DNA of 64,000 nucleotides from Aristolochia californica (GCA_029961685.1 JARWKL010000015.1:24831220-24895219), one strand, 5' to 3'. Counted from the first letter of the stretch, positions 1-12,381 are shown. A program made the numbers and translations. The notes: generated from the letters alone by a model not told the origin.

Positions 1-3000
1 CTAACTGATCCTACCATGTATTAAATGTGGTGGATATGCATGCCAAAAACATGTTGAGCATGCAAGTGACCTAATGATCCAAAAATTTCAAGGAGTAGAA
101 AAAATTAAATTCTCAAGTTAACGTGTGTTTTGATATTTACCAGAGCCAAACAACCCACTTTTTGCCTATCCTTAAAAATCACAGATACTTTTTGGAATTA
201 TCTCGCTATGTATTTTTTCATTTCCATTTTGGATGTTAAAATTTTTTTCCGATCCAAACTTGAGTTTTTACTCTCCCATTTTTCTCGTAAAAAAAAAAGA
301 TAAAAGGCAAATAGATTGCATCAAAATGAAAATTTTAGAGTTACTGTATACAAAAAAATTTGAAAACTATAATAAATGTAAATGAAGAAAATTATTTCAC
401 GCGCTAAAAATAAACTCCAAAGTTTAGTTATCCATATTTGGGAAATTCCACTAGTAAAACCCCCTAATAGCCTGGTGGAATTTTATAGGAAAGAGACTTC
501 TAACTGATCCTAACATGTTTTAAAAGTGGTGAATATGCATGCCAGAAAAGTGTTGAGGATGCAAGTGAGTTAATAATCCAAAAATTTCAAGGAGTAGAAA
601 AACTCAAATTTCCAAGCTAATGTGTGGTTGGAAATTTACCAGAGCCAAACAACCCACTTTTTACCTATCCTTAGAAATCATAGATACTTTTTGGAATTAA
701 ATCTCTCAGATTTTGTGCATTTCCAATTTGGATGTTAAAATTTTTTTTCAGATCCAAACATGAGTTTTCACTCTCCAATTTTTCTCATAAACAAAAAAGA
801 TATAAGGCAAATAGATTGAAACAAAATTAAAATTTTAAAGTTCATGTATGCAAAAAAATTTAAACACTATAATAAATATAAGTGAAGAAAATTATTTCAC
901 CCACTAAAAATGAACTCCAAAGTTTTGTTATCCATGTTTGGGAAATTCCACTAGTACAACCCCCTAATAGCTTTGTGGATGTTTATAGGAAAAAGACTTC
1001 TAACTGATCCTAACATGTTTTAAATGTGGCGGATATGCATGCCAGAAACATGTTGAGGATGCAAGTGACCTAATGATCTAAAATTTTCAAGGAGTAGAAA
1101 AAATTAAATTCTCAAGTTAACGTGTGGTTGGATATTTACCAGAGCCAAACAACCAACTTTTTGCCTATCCTTAAAAATCACAGATATTTTTTGAAATTAT
1201 CTCTCTCAGCATTTGTGCATTTCCATTTTGGATGTTAAATTTTTTTTTCAGGTCCAAACTTGAGTTTCCACTCTCCCACTTTTCTCGTAAACAAAAAAGA
1301 TATAAGGCAAATAGATCACAACAAAATGAAAATTATAAAGTTCATGTATGCAAAAAAAATTGAAAACTATAATAAATTTAAGTCAAGAAAATTATTTCAC
1401 GCACTAAAAATGAACTCCAAAATTTTGTTATCCATGTTTGGGAAATTCCACTAGTACAACCTCCTAATAGCTTGGTGGAATTTTATAGGAAAGAGACTTC
1501 TAACTGATCCTAACTTGTTTTAAATGTGGTGGATATGCATGCCAGAAACATGTTGAGGATGCAAGTGACCTAATGATCCAAAAATTTCAAGGAGAAGAAA
1601 AAATTAAATTCTCAAGTTAACGTGTGGTTGGATATTTACCAATGCCAAACAACCCACTTTTTGCCTATGCTTAAAAATCACTGATACTTTTTGGAATTAT
1701 CTCTCTCAACATTTCTGCATTTCCATTTTGGATGTTCAAATTTTTTTTCAGATCCAAACTTGACTTTTCACTCTCCCATTTTTCTCGTAAAAAAAAAAGA
1801 TATAAGGCCAATAGATCGCAAAAAAAGGAAAATTTTAGAGTTCATGTATGCAAAAAAATTTGAACACTACAATGAAAGTAAGTGAAGAAAACTATTTTAC
1901 GTACTAAAAATGAACTTCAAAGTTTTGTTATCCATGTTTGGGAAATTCTACTAGTTCAACCCTCTAATAGCTTGGTGGAATTTTATGGGAAAGAGACATC
2001 TAACTGATCCTAACATGTTTTAAATGTGGTGGATATGCATGCTAGAAACATGTTGAGGATGCAAGTAAACTAGTGATCCAAAAAAATCAAGGAGTAGAAA
2101 AAATTAAATTCTCAAGTTAACGTGTGATTGGATATTTACCTGAGCAAAACAAGCCACTTTTTGCCTATCCTTAAAAATCACAGATACTTTTTGGAATTAT
2201 CTCTCTCAGCATTTGTGCATTTCCATTTTGGATGTTCAAATTTATTTTCAGATCCAAACTTTTTTCACTCTCCCATTAACAAAAAATGATTTAAGCCTAA
2301 TAGATCGCAGCAAAATGAAAATTTTAGAGTCAATGTATGCAAAAAAAAATTATAAAACTATAATAAATGTAAGTGAAGAAAATTATTTCACGCACTAAAA
2401 ATGAACTCCAAAGTTTTTTTATCCATGTTTGGGAAATTCCACTCCGACAATCTCCTAATAGCTTGGTGAAATTTTTTAGGAAAGAGACTACTAACTGATC
2501 CTAACATGTTTGAAATGTGGTGGATAAGCCTGCCTGAATCCTGTTGAGGATGGAAGTGACCTAATCATCCAAAAATTTCATGGAGTAGAGAAAATTAAAT
2601 TCTAAAGTTAACGTGAGGTTGGATATTTACCAGAGCCAAACAACCCACATTTTGCCTACCCTTAAAAATCTCAGATACTTTTTGAAATTATCTCTCTCAG
2701 TATTTGTGAATTTCCTTTTTGGATCCGAAATTTTTTTTTTAGATCCAAACTTGAGTTTTCACCCTCCCATTTTTCTCGTAAACAAAAAAGATATAAGGCT
2801 AATAGATCACAACAAAATAAAATTTTTAGAATTCATGTATGCAAAAAACTTTCAAAACAATAATAAATGTAAGTGAAGAAAATTATTTCACGCACTAAAA
2901 ATGAACTCCAAAGTTTTGTTATCCATGTTTGGGAAATTCCACTAGTACAACCCCTTAATAGCCTGGTGGAATTTTATAGGAAAGAGACTTCTAACTAATC

Positions 3001-3385
3001 CTAACAAGTTTTAAATGTGGTGGATGTGCATGCCAGAAACATGTTGAGGATGTAAATGACCTAATGATCCAAAAATTTTAAGTAGTAGAAAAAATTATAT
3101 TGTCTAAGTTAACGTGTGGATATTTACTAGAGCCAAACAACCTACTTTTTGCCTGTCCTTAAAAATCACAGATAATTTTTGGAATTATCTCTCTCAGCAT
3201 TTGTGCATTTCCATTTTTTATGTTAAATTTTTTTTTCAGATCCAAACTTGAATTTTCACTCTCCCATTTTTCTCGTAAACAAAAAAGATATAAGGAAAAT
3301 AGATCGCAACAAAATAAAAATTTTAGAGTTCATGTATGCAAAAAAAATTTAACATTATAATAAATGTACGTGAAGAAAATTAAGT
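1..3385 (+). repeat. Array A of ~500-bp tandem monomers
   Basis: Monomers start with ctaactgatcct at 1, 500, 1000, 1500, 2000, 2491 and 2991, so the spacing is 500 bp apart from one 491-bp unit. Each unit holds the same ordered landmarks: catgttgaggatgcaagtg, gagccaaacaaccca, a poly-T/poly-A stretch, and gggaaattccactag. Units differ by scattered substitutions and small indels, as in an ageing satellite-like array. The array starts at or before the window edge and breaks off inside the seventh unit at ~3385, where the arm spacer begins. Short open frames recur once per unit but are full of frame breaks and resemble no protein. I treat the array as non-coding. Confidence 0.93.
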
Positions 3386-4735
3386 ATTTAGAAATCATAA
3401 CTCCTGGGGCGTGTTGAAAAATAGCAAAATATTTTATATCAACCCTTGAATTCGTTCCAACCATTTTTTTAACCTTATATACTTTAAAGCAGTCGAATTG
3501 GTATTTGGTGCATTGAATCAGGTGGAGCTGAGATGTATTCCATTTTTCAAGGGTGCATGTGTCGTTCCTAGTTTAAAACATTAGTAGGAAAAACTAATGG
3601 AAGAATTGAGGTTATTAATAATGCAAATTAATAAATGGTGCAACAACTCAATTCGTAGCAACAACTCAATTCTTCCATTAGCTATTAAACAACTCAATTC
3701 TCCATTTATAACCATGAATGCATGCTATAAGAAATAAATTCAGAATTAGAAGATGTAAAAAATTTAATCGTTTAATTTAAAATTAATCACCTTGTTTGTA
3801 CCAATTTTTTTTATTTTTGGAAAAATTACATAATTTATAACAATGTTAATTACTTTATTATATTTATGAATATAAGAGGTTAATCCAATACAAAAAACTA
3901 TTTGGTGTGAAACATATGGAACACTATCTTAACCGTTTGATCATGGGAAACGACTATCTTAGCCATTTGATCAATGGCATGATCGAGCGACTGATATAGC
4001 CCTTTCCCATGTTTCGAACCAAATGATTTTCTATATTGGATTAGTCGTGTATGACTGTATCATTATCTTTATTTTATCAATAAAATTAATAAAAATAAAC
4101 ATATAATCAAATGAATGCATTGGATAAAACACAAATACAAAACAAGAACAAAGAGATAAACTTTTTAGTCATTTGATTCAAAATTAATAATTAAATTAAT
4201 AACTAGATATACCTAACTTATATGGACTTAGTTCAATATTTTATTATTTTATTTGTCATTAAAATAATAAAATAATTATTTTATTATTTCTCATTCATGA
4301 AAATATTATTAATGCATAGGATGATTATTATTGTATTTACTATAAAAAGACACAATACCTAGCGAAGGGGAAGTGGAAATAGAGAGGCTGCAAGATTCCT
4401 GATTACGGGTGGGTTTACAATTAATCTTAATCCCACATCTTCTGTGTTCGTCATTCGTTCCACTTTGTAAAGGATTCCTGATTCAGATACAGTACGAGAG
4501 CAGCAGGAACTAAGTGGTTTGGACATTATAAGTCCAAGGAAAGTCCCCGGGATACAGCCCCCGCGAGGGAGGAAACCTTCGAGTGGTCATCTGGTTCGCT
4601 TTATTGCGAGGGCTGAGACGCGAGCGGAGCCTAATCACCATATGGTCGCCGGAAACTTTGGCCGATTTCACAGATATCCACTTGATCCTCAGAGAGGTAT
4701 TAACAGAACGGGGCTTATGTTCTAGCTGCTCTTCT
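3386..4735 (+). repeat. Arm A spacer and inner promoter-like segment
   Basis: Unique-looking AT-rich DNA links array A to the interior. It recurs in reverse orientation in arms B (inner part only), C, D and E, and forward in F. Its inner ~400 bp are GC-richer and run from cacaatacctagcgaagg through a TATA-like tttgtaaagg to cggggcttatgttctag at 4735. In arms B-F the TATA-like motif reads ttataaagg. The orderly motif layout suggests a promoter or terminal region of a mobile element, but I cannot assign a family. Frames in this segment are not conserved between copies. Confidence 0.85.
3889..4048. mobile_element. Palindromic MITE copy 1 (in arm A)
   Basis: The segment begins gttaatccaatacaaaaaac and ends gattttctatattggattag. 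The two ends are inverted copies for about 35-40 bp (AATCCAATA..., ...TTTGGTNNGAAACATG). The centre carries paired actatctta/gactatctta phrases. The same unit lies in arms C, D and E, and a separate diverged copy lies at 55906-56080, so it was once mobile. Confidence 0.75.
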
Positions 4736-4814
4736 TTTTTGGATGTTCAGAGAGAAACTAATAACTTTCAATGATCTGTTTCAAGTTCATACGGTAAAGA
4801 GACCGCTTGTTGGA
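4736..4814 (-). repeat. Inverted fragment of the 287-bp tandem repeat
   Basis: Reads ctgctcttcttttttggatg onwards. It is the reverse complement of the last ~80 bp of the 287-bp unit at 5104-5785, including the segment rich in accgtatgaacttg. Its position at the inner end of arm A mirrors the repeat fragments that touch the inner ends of arms B and C. Confidence 0.85.
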
Positions 4815-4943
4815 GAGGCGTACCATGAATTGCCGCATGCAATACACTTCAACTAATTCGTGTTGAAAATAAGAACAGCAACAGTAAGGCAGAGTGTTGT
4901 AACAAAGCTTTAAGTATTCAATGAAATAAAAAAAAAAACATAC

Positions 4944-5033
4944 CAGATAACGATCAGCAGATCCACCTGCCTGAATGATATCCGCAACACCCACTTTTCT
5001 CTCGGTGCATCTTGTGCAGACAACATCAGTCAT
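4944..5033 (-). pseudogene. Captured zinc-ribbon-like exon
   Basis: On the minus strand a 90-bp open exon sits between acceptor ...gaaacag and donor GTATGT. It encodes 30 residues containing CTRCTERKVGVADIIQ and ending GGSADRYL. A CxxC pair followed by KVGV-D-IIQAG-DRY looks like the first half of a TFIIS-like zinc ribbon; the second CxxC would be in a following exon that is absent. Intact splice borders mean genomic DNA rather than cDNA was captured. No complete gene surrounds it. It may come from the same gene as the repeat-encoding fragment at 13403-13935, but that is only inference. Family assignment is tentative. Confidence 0.5.
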
Positions 5034-5103
5034 CTGTTTCATGAAACATCAATATAAACAATCTAGGAACTATACTTGCAACGAGATACATATACATGAA
5101 TGG

Positions 5104-5785
5104 ATCTGCGGCTTGATTAGGCTCCAACAAGCGGTCTCTTTACCGTATGAACTTGAAACAGATCATTGAAAGTTACTAGTTTCTCTCTGAACATCCAAAA
5201 AAGAAGAGCAGGAGCCCATTTAGACAGAATCAAAGCAGAAGAAGCATCAATCTCTACAGCCGAAAACTGAGTTGAACCTGACGTATCCAGATACGCATTT
5301 GTAATCAATCATGTACAGTTAGATAAAAAAATTCATCTTTGTACATCAATCCTGTATCTCATCATGGTGTTTCGCTTCCATTTGCTTCATATCTGCGGCT
5401 TGATTAGGCTCCAACAAGCCGTCTCTTTACCGTATGAACTTGAAACAGATCATTGAAAGTTACTAGTTTCTCTCTGAACATCCAGAAAAGAAGAGCAGGA
5501 GCCCATTTAGACAGAATCAAAGCAGAAGAAGCATCAATCTCTACAGCCGAAAACTGAGTTGAACCTGACGTATCCAGATACGCATTTGTAATCAATCATG
5601 TACAGTTAGATAAAAAAATTCATCTTTGTACATCAATCCTGTATCTCATCATGGTGTTTCGCTTCCATTTGCTTCATATCTGCGGCTTGATTAGGCTCCA
5701 ACAAGCCGTCTCTTTACCGTATGAACTTGAAACAGATCATTGAAAGTTACTAGTTTCTCTCTGAACATCCAGAAAAGAAGAGCAG
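5104..5785 (+). repeat. 287-bp tandem repeat, left block (2.4 units)
   Basis: Units begin atctgcggcttgattagg at 5104, 5391 and 5678; the third stops at gaagagcag where arm B begins. Each unit holds a partial coding tail (GAHLDRIKAEE...AEN then TGA), its 3' flank with gtatccagatacgcatttg, and a second segment ending in catccaaaaaagaagagcag. The two full units are nearly identical, so the duplication is recent relative to the 500-bp array. Confidence 0.92.
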
Positions 5786-6340
5786 CTAGAACATAAGCCC
5801 CGTTCTGTTAATACCTCTCTGAGGATCAAGTGGATATCTGTGAAATCGGCCAAAGTTTCCGGCGACTAGGCTCCGCTCGCGTCTCAACCCTCGCAATAAA
5901 GCGAACCAGATGACCACTCGGAAGGTTTCCTCCCTCGCGGGGGCTGTATCTCTACAGAGTTTGGCCCGGGGACTTTCCTTGGACTTATAATGTCCAAACC
6001 ACTTAGTCTTGCTGCTCTCGTGCTGTATCTGAATCAGGAATCCTTTATAAAGTGGAACGAATGACGAACACAGAAGATGTGGGACTAAGATTAACTGTAA
6101 ACCCACCCGTAATCGGGAATCTTGCAGCCTCTCTATTTCCACTTCCCCTTCGCTAGGTATTGTGCTTTTTTTATAGTAAATACAATAATAATCATCCTAT
6201 GCATTAATAATATTTTCATGAATGAGAAATAATAAAATAATTATTTTATTATTTTAATGATAAATAAAATAATAAAATATTGAACTGTCCATATAAGTTA
6301 GGTATATCTAGTTATTAATTTAATTATTAATTTTTATCGT
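5786..6340 (-). repeat. Arm B, partial (inner segment plus AT-rich flank)
   Basis: Reverse complement of about 4200-4735: ctagaacataagccccg, the CG-rich block, gcccggggactttcc, cctttataaag, cgctaggtattgtg and the AT-rich ataataaaataattattt tract. It stops before the MITE and the 500-bp array. Together with arm A it encloses the zinc-ribbon exon and the left 287-bp repeats, giving a compact inverted-repeat unit. Confidence 0.88.
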
Positions 6341-6767
6341 ATATAATTTCGAACCAAACATGATTATTAAACCTCAATATTAAACATTAGTAGGAAAAAC
6401 TAATGGAAGAATTGAGTTGGGTATATCTAGTTATTAATTTAATTATTATAATAAATTATCGTATACTACTCCTTTGGGAACCCACAAACTTCTTCTCTAT
6501 TTTAGTCTACTTTGTTTCTTGCAATATTCATTAAAAAATGATTAATCCTTTTTTTTTATACTTCATAACCTGTAAAACCGATGGAAGACAAAACTTAATG
6601 AGTGGTGCCGATTGTTTCAATTGTTTGAAACAATTATTTCTCTGACGAAACAATGCTCTCCCAACATTTGTGCTATAACAAGATTTTCTATTGATTCAAT
6701 GCACCAAATACCAATAATGACTCTTTTATCAAGTGAACGTGTGATGGGATATACCACCCTCGCTTAC
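6341..6767. other. Scrambled arm-derived mosaic
   Basis: Short blocks match other positions in the arms: aacattagtaggaaaaactaatggaag (compare ~3580) and gattcaatgcaccaaatacc (compare ~3515 on the other strand), separated by unfamiliar AT-rich sequence. The order and spacing differ from intact arms, so this is rearranged debris. No gene is visible. Confidence 0.6.
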
Positions 6768-6920
6768 CCACGTTTAAACCAGTGGTTTCTGGCACTGTCT
6801 TAAGGAATACAGCCCAAACCATTTTTAAACCATTTCTGGCATGCCCCCTACTCTGACCATTTGATGGAATACTGACCGTTATAACTGAGCATTCTCAAGT
6901 CCATTAAGTCATGCCCTCAG
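6768..6920. repeat. Fragment shared with 26283-26545
   Basis: The phrase tttaaaccagtggtttctgg and the following ~50 bp match ~26287-26342 in the same direction. The segment ending cattctcaagtccattaag...ccctcag matches ~26505-26535 in the opposite direction. The same pieces in different relative orientation point to an inverted-repeat element or a rearranged dispersed repeat. This copy is internally shorter. Confidence 0.6.
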
Positions 6921-6992
6921 ATAAAAGGAGTTACGATTAAAAATACTTGTTATTGATACACAGCTGCTCGATTTCTTGATAGTATCCCATGA

Positions 6993-7805
6993 TCAACTTG
7001 AGGTTAGCTTAAAGTTCGGACTTTTTCGCCCGCCCGTTGACGATTCACCACGCCCCAGTCGAACGAGACGTAAATTGGAGACACGTGGTATAATTCGATT
7101 GGATAGTATGGTGTCTCTCCTCGGAGGAGATTAATCTACGTCATCGGACGCTTTTTCTCACGTGCTACTTTAACCACCACTGTCGAATGACCAAAAACTC
7201 CCTAGACTTCTTTGAAAAGACAACTACATGTAAACGCTTTTAAGCTCGAGTATGACCCACTATAAGATACATATTAATCATTAATGAGGATTATAACGGT
7301 CCTAATTAGCCAGGTATTTTCTCAGGTCTCTAAAAGTCCAACTCAACTCGCCCAACTACATCGGGTAATCCTTATCCCGTATTGATGGGTCAAAGCCGAT
7401 CCCCCAATCCAACCTAATAAGTTTTAGTTTTGTACTCCCATAACTACTTGAAGGGTATTTTCGTCATGAAAAAATATAAGGTATCGGGTTCCGTTAAGCC
7501 TATTGCTCCTTTCTCCGTGTTGTCGAAAGTTCGGTTTTCCGTTACCATAAACCCGAAACGATCTCGGGCCACGCAAAATACGCGGGTCCATGCTAATTCG
7601 ATGCCGACACCAAGAAATCATTTGCTGCACTCAAGGTGAGCCTTATTTTGGCCTAACTAATGATAGAATCATAAATCGACCCAAGTATTGGCTCACTTTC
7701 TGCCACGTGGATAATTGGATAGCCAATAATTAGACTCTGGTAGATTGATTTCGGGAAATGGCTCCCAAAGTCAAATGGAACCTAACTTAGCTAACCTCAA
7801 GTTGA
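6993..7805. mobile_element. Possible non-autonomous element with 17-bp terminal inverted repeats
   Basis: TCAACTTGAGGTTAGCT at 6993-7009 is perfectly inverted at 7789-7805, about 813 bp apart, which is far beyond chance. The interior has moderate GC, no convincing coding frame, and no recognisable transposase. No target-site duplication is obvious at the edges, so the family is unassigned. Confidence 0.4.
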
Positions 7806-8191
7806 GTAAGAACCATGGTTTTACAATTCTTCGAGCCAAACTCCTCGGCTAATCAAGTTGTATGGAGGGATTCGATTATTTTGTTTTGGTCAAATCCTCA
7901 CCGGTAAGTCTTGATTCCAGAAGTTTGAATCTTAATTAACCAAAACCCCTAGTCCTAATTCTTAAATAAGGGGCCAAAATCTAGGAAGTGTTTAACATGA
8001 TTAACTAGTCAATACTGAACTGAGCAGTAGGTCTGAACTCTTAGATTGGTGTTGTGTTCTAAGTCCTGGTGGGATACTAATCGATTAAGTGGGACCAAGG
8101 ACTTATATGATACTAGTGTGCCAACCCTTAAATGTTTCGATCTGACTCTGTTTGTATCGACAGGTAAAAATAAATAAATAAATAAATAAAT
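7806..8191. other. Intergenic sequence before the NAC fragment
   Basis: No gene is seen. It contains a (taaa)n-type tract, taaataaataaataaataa, at ~8169-8190, directly after the end of the NAC-like coding tail on the minus strand. Confidence 0.5.
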
Positions 8192-9430
8192 CTAAGATGG
8201 GGAGACGCATAAAAATTTCATAGCCATCTTAGCAAGGCTACTACCACTTCTTTTCCCTCCCCATGATGAATTAGATGGACCGGCAATGGCATTCCCTTTA
8301 GCATCTTCAGCAACACTCTTCCACTTCTTGGTCTCCTGGCTTGTTGCACGGTCTGTAGTTGCCGCAGGATGGGTGAGACCTCCCTTGTTTTGAGGGTCGG
8401 TAGTCTTGGGGTTGGTCTCCTTGTTGCGTTCACTAACTGTTAATACATGAACACGTATTCATTAGCCTAAAAAAATCACGTTAGTATAACTTGACTGTAT
8501 AGGATAACAAATTAATGTGAAATAAGAAAAATTAAGTTTTAAGTTATTTAATTCCTAGTTTTAAAATAAAAGAAGAAAGAAGGGGAAAAAAACGAGCTCG
8601 AAGTAGGAAGGGATTAGCATACCTAGAGGTGATGGTCTCATGAGCACCTGAATCGATCCGCTGGTTGTAGACACCATACGATTTACGTTTCGTTCTTCTT
8701 CTGGATAGCCATCGTTACGCATCTCTCTGAACGAGGCTCGGAGTCCATGTAATAATCAGAATTCATGCTCACGGCACTCGAATTTTTCTGGCTAGAAGAA
8801 GATGGATAATCCATCAAATCATTGAATTCCAGGTAGTCTTCTCCAATGAAATTATTGGGTTCATCATAATAAAATTCCGCAAGATCAGATAATGGGTTGT
8901 ATTGACTCTCTGAGGTCGCCGGTGGCCTGCGCTCATTGCCATTAACAACCTGCAACCAGTTTAGAAAGCTCAAGCGATTTATCGAAAGCATTCCAATCTA
9001 CTTGCTGTAAGTTGACAATTATGAGCAATCAGTTATTATGTACCTCGAAATCGTTAGAGGAAGCAGGGTGGTTTTCCTCCATTATCGCCAAATTTGCCAG
9101 ATGTAGTTCCAAATCAAATTCTGATCTACACAGCCACTTAGTGTACTGAAATAGAAAAAGATTTGACGATTGACTGGAAGGTTCGGAGGGAACGAAAAGC
9201 ATGGAATTTCGAATGTGAAGATTTGACGATTGACTGTGTGCGATCGAGCTTGTAGATATGCATCAGATAAACAGTAATTTTTCCATTTGGGGCCTGTCCT
9301 TCGTAGAATTGCATAGTTGTCTTCTCTACAATTGGTGATACAGAACTTAGTCTCGAGATTCGTCCTGTTTCTTCCCAGTATCCAGCTTCACTATGTCTTG
9401 GGTCCTGCTATTTGACCAAGAACAACACAC
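8192..9430 (-). pseudogene. NAC transcription factor gene fragment (captured, frameshifted)
   Basis: Minus-strand exons retain splice borders. A NAC-domain piece (9430 downwards) reads AGYWEETGR ... TTMQFYEGQAPNGKITVYLMHIY, split here; it matches subdomain D of NAC proteins (AGYWKATGKD, YxGxAPxGxKTxWxMHEY). Next comes an exon at 9044-9145, an intron to 8950 (gtacat..ttgcag), an exon at 8623-8949 with acidic EDYLEFNDLMDYPSSSS, an intron (gtatgc..aacag), and a last exon at 8192-8436 ending LAKMAMKFLCVSPS-stop. Frames slip before AGYW (NSRTQDIVK in another frame) and again after MDSE, where a base is missing. The first ~90 NAC residues are absent. NAC proteins are nuclear DNA-binding regulators; this copy cannot encode one. 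It lies inside the large inverted repeat. Confidence 0.72.
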
Positions 9431-9640
9431 CTGCAAGATCCAAAATAAGCATTTTAGCTGTTGAAGGGTAGACAGCGCTGGTATTTACGTTTGCTAAATT
9501 ACCCCAAACGAACCAAACAGAACATGAGTTTTTATGGAGAACACCGATATGACTCAGTCAAGCAGGGGTTAAGCCCCTCGTCAATTATGTTCCCTTAACA
9601 AATAATAAGGGAATTAATCAACGTAGCATGAAAACATAAT
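9431..9640. other. Short intergenic stretch
   Basis: Sequence between the NAC fragment and the copia LTR. No gene, and no clear target-site duplication or LTR start can be fixed because the partner 3' LTR is missing. Confidence 0.4.
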
Positions 9641-9666
9641 ATTGAAATGTATAGCTGTATAGCGTG

Positions 9667-9868
9667 ATCGGAGGAAACTGTATAGCGTGATTGTTTCCTC
9701 CGATCCCGTGATTATATTCTTGATTCTATTCCTTGATTTTAGGATCTAAATTGATCCTAAAATCAACTTGTAATGTATTATAAATAGCCTCCTAACGGAG
9801 AAGAATAAACTCATCGGAAAACCATTCGTTCAACCTCTGTTATTATTTTCGGTTCTCTCTGTTTTACA
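9667..9868 (+). promoter_or_regulatory. LTR promoter region with two perfect hairpins
   Basis: ATCGGAGGAAAC (9667-9678) pairs perfectly with 9693-9704, and TTGATTTTAGGATC (9733-9746) pairs perfectly with 9753-9766 around a 6-nt loop. A TATAAATA box follows at 9779-9786 and the LTR seems to end with ttttaca at 9868. This is a plausible U3/R/U5 layout; the transcription start is inferred, not shown. Confidence 0.55.
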
Positions 9869-9880
9869 TAGTTTCAGAGC
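9869..9880 (+). other. Primer-binding site (initiator tRNA-Met type)
   Basis: TAGTTTCAGAGC differs at two positions from TGGTATCAGAGC, the usual plant copia site complementary to initiator tRNA-Met. It lies directly after the presumed LTR end. Confidence 0.6.
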
Positions 9881-10019
9881 AGGAGAATTATCCTCTCTTT
9901 TTCGTCGCAGAAAGTCGGAGCTAAGTGCTCCTGTAATCGCCGAAGGAGGAAGCCGGAGGAAGGAAAAAATCCGTCGGAGTTGCAGAAAAAAAACCCAGAG
10001 TTCTACAACTCCATATTCC

Positions 10020-10510
10020 GGCTGTCCCGACGCCAAAAGAACGTCGCCGACGCCGACGACGGCACCACCACCTATTCTGACTGAAGACAACGCTCCGCTG
10101 CCGTTGCCAAAGACGAAGGCTGCCGTTGCCGACGACAAAGGCTGCCGTTGCCGAAGACGAAGGTTGTCGTTGCCGAAGACGAAGCAGTTTATTTAGTCGG
10201 AATCACGTCGCCGACGAGTGCCGACGATCGCCGACGAGCGCCTACGACGGCACCACCACCCTGTTCCGACTGAAGCCGACGCTCCGCTGCCATTGCCGAA
10301 GACGAAGGCTACCGTTGCCGAAGACGACGGTATTTTTTTTTAAACTTAGAAACTGTTAATTTATTTTCCTGCCGACCCAGGCCGGCGGGTGGACCGAACC
10401 GGTCTAAACTAGAACCGGATCGGACAGCACTGGAACGGACCAGAATTGAATCCGCCCAGAATGTACCGAACCGGACCGGCCTGAACCGAACCGGATCGGA
10501 TTAAAAAAAA
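10020..10510 (+). repeat. GC-rich short-repeat leader of the copia element
   Basis: The untranslated leader contains repeats of gccgttgccgaagacgaagg between ~10080 and 10330, then a second block of accgaaccgg/aaccggatcgga phrases at ~10395-10500. It stands out against the AT-rich surroundings. Frames through it reflect the repeats and are not regarded as genes. Confidence 0.7.
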
Positions 10511-10524
10511 AAAAATTCAAATCG

Positions 10525-11658
10525 ATGCCCACCACTACAGGCGCATCCACCGAACTTATCCCATCACCACAGATTATAGTCCACCAAGATAATTCTGCAT
10601 TTCCAACTGGAATTATCCTCGATGAGACCAATTATTCATTATGGTCTCAACTCATGGAGATGCAAATTGGCGCACGCAACAAAGCTGGATACCTCACCGG
10701 CAAAATAAAAAAACCAGCATCTGGTGATGCTAATCTTGAAGCATGGATTACTGAAAATCAAAGAGTCAAAAGTTGGCTTATTGACTCCATGAGTCTATTG
10801 CTCATGCAGCGATTTATTCGCCTCTCCACTGCCAAGGAGATATGGGAAGCAGTATCAAAAACATTCTATGATGGATCCGATGAAACTTGTATATTTGAGC
10901 TGAACCAGAGATTTTTTTCTACCAAACAAAATGGTAGACCGTTATTCACATACTACAATGAACTGGTTGCTATTTTCCAAGATTTTGATCATAGAACTTT
11001 ATCTCAGGAAGGGACAGTCGAAGGGCTAATCCAGTTGCACTCTGCAATGGCTAGGCTTCGGGTTCATATTTTTCTCAGTGGGCTTGACTCCGAATTTGAT
11101 CAAGTTCGTGGAGAAATTTTGCGAAAAGATCCCAAACTTGATTTGGAGAGTACATATGCATATGTCAAACGCGAATATCAACAGAGACAGACAATGGGGA
11201 GCTATCGCCCAGTCTCTGAGAACTCGGCAATGTTGGTCAACCAAAATCGACAAGGATCATCAAGCAGTCGGAACCCTCAATCCTCTGGCAAAGGTAACAA
11301 TCGTGTATGTATTCACTGCGAAAAAAAAGGACATTCACAACATCGGTGTTATGAGATTATTGGCTATCCGGAGTGGTGGGATTTCTCGAAAAATCCCTGT
11401 AACAAGATTGTTGGGAAAGCTATGGTGACATCCATGGAAGAGAATCAGGAGCTACCTACTGCAAATATTGCCCATCTAGGTATTCTCGATAATGCATTAG
11501 TATTTTCTGTACATTCTAAGAATAGACCTTGGATTATTGATACAGGTGCATCTGATCACATGACAAGGGATCCTAGTCAGTTACAATCCATCCTACCTTC
11601 TCCACAATCTGTTATTTCAACAGCCTATGGTAGTACCTCTCCTATTACTGGGGAATGA
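10525..11658 (+). pseudogene. copia gag and protease
   Basis: Gag of the UBN2 type: residues ~27-215 include DETNYSLWSQLMEMQI and the helical WLIDSMS...AKEIWEAV core. A CCHC zinc knuckle, CIHCEKKGHSQHRC, lies at residues 262-275 and the aspartic protease motif WIIDTGASDHMT at ~336-347. Gag forms the cytoplasmic virus-like particle and protease cuts the polyprotein. The frame ends at an in-frame TGA at 11656-11658 inside the protease region; the same frame resumes beyond it. The start ATG at 10525 is the first methionine before the conserved gag core. Confidence 0.88.
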
Positions 11659-12381
11659 TCTATTATATTATCCAATAATCTGACATTAGATACTGTCCTT
11701 GTGGTTCCCTCTCTTGAATATAACCTTTTGTCTGTTAGCCAAATTACTTCCACTCTTGCTTGTACTGTAACTTTTTGGCCCTCATTTTGTGTCTTTCAGG
11801 ACATTCTAACCCGAAAGATTCTTGGTTATGGTGTTAGACGGGGCAAACTCTACTATTTGGAGTTAACAGAGAACGGGGGATCGAAAATCAGTCAGACAAA
11901 TCAAGCTAGAAGTGAAGATAATGCTCAAACAACTGTATGGTTATGGCACCGACGATTAGGCCACCTTTCCTTTGGTTATCTTAAGAAATTGCGACCTCAA
12001 CTTTTTTCAGGTTTGACTAATGTGCATTTTCATTGTGACACATGTGAATTGGCTAAAAGCCACCGTATTGCTTATTTCCCGAGTTTGAATAAAAGTTTCA
12101 AACCTTTTGCGGTTATTCATTCTGATGTTTGGGGTCCAGCCAAGATTCCCTCTATTTCTAGAGCTCGTTACTTTGTGACATTTATTGATGAATGCACTAG
12201 AATGACTTGGGTCTCTATGCTTATCCACAAAAGTGATGTGTGTCTAGCATTTCAAAAATTTCATACAATGATACATACTCAATACCAAAAGCAGATTCGT
12301 GTTTTGCAATCTGACAATGGTACTGAGTTTGTTAATGCTTCTCTCGAAACTTTTCTGACCACTCATGGAATTCGTCACTAG
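11659..12381 (+). pseudogene. copia integrase, N-terminal and catalytic core part
   Basis: Same frame as gag. It shows the pre-integrase zinc site (WHRRLGHLSFGYL ... HCDTCELAKSH) and the start of the catalytic core with the first Asp in HSDVWGPAK and the second in LQSDNGTEF. A TAG at 12379-12381 replaces the Gln codon normally following IRH, a single-base nonsense change. The catalytic Glu lies beyond it, at AERKNR in the next open frame. Integrase would insert the cDNA into chromatin; this copy is broken. Confidence 0.87.
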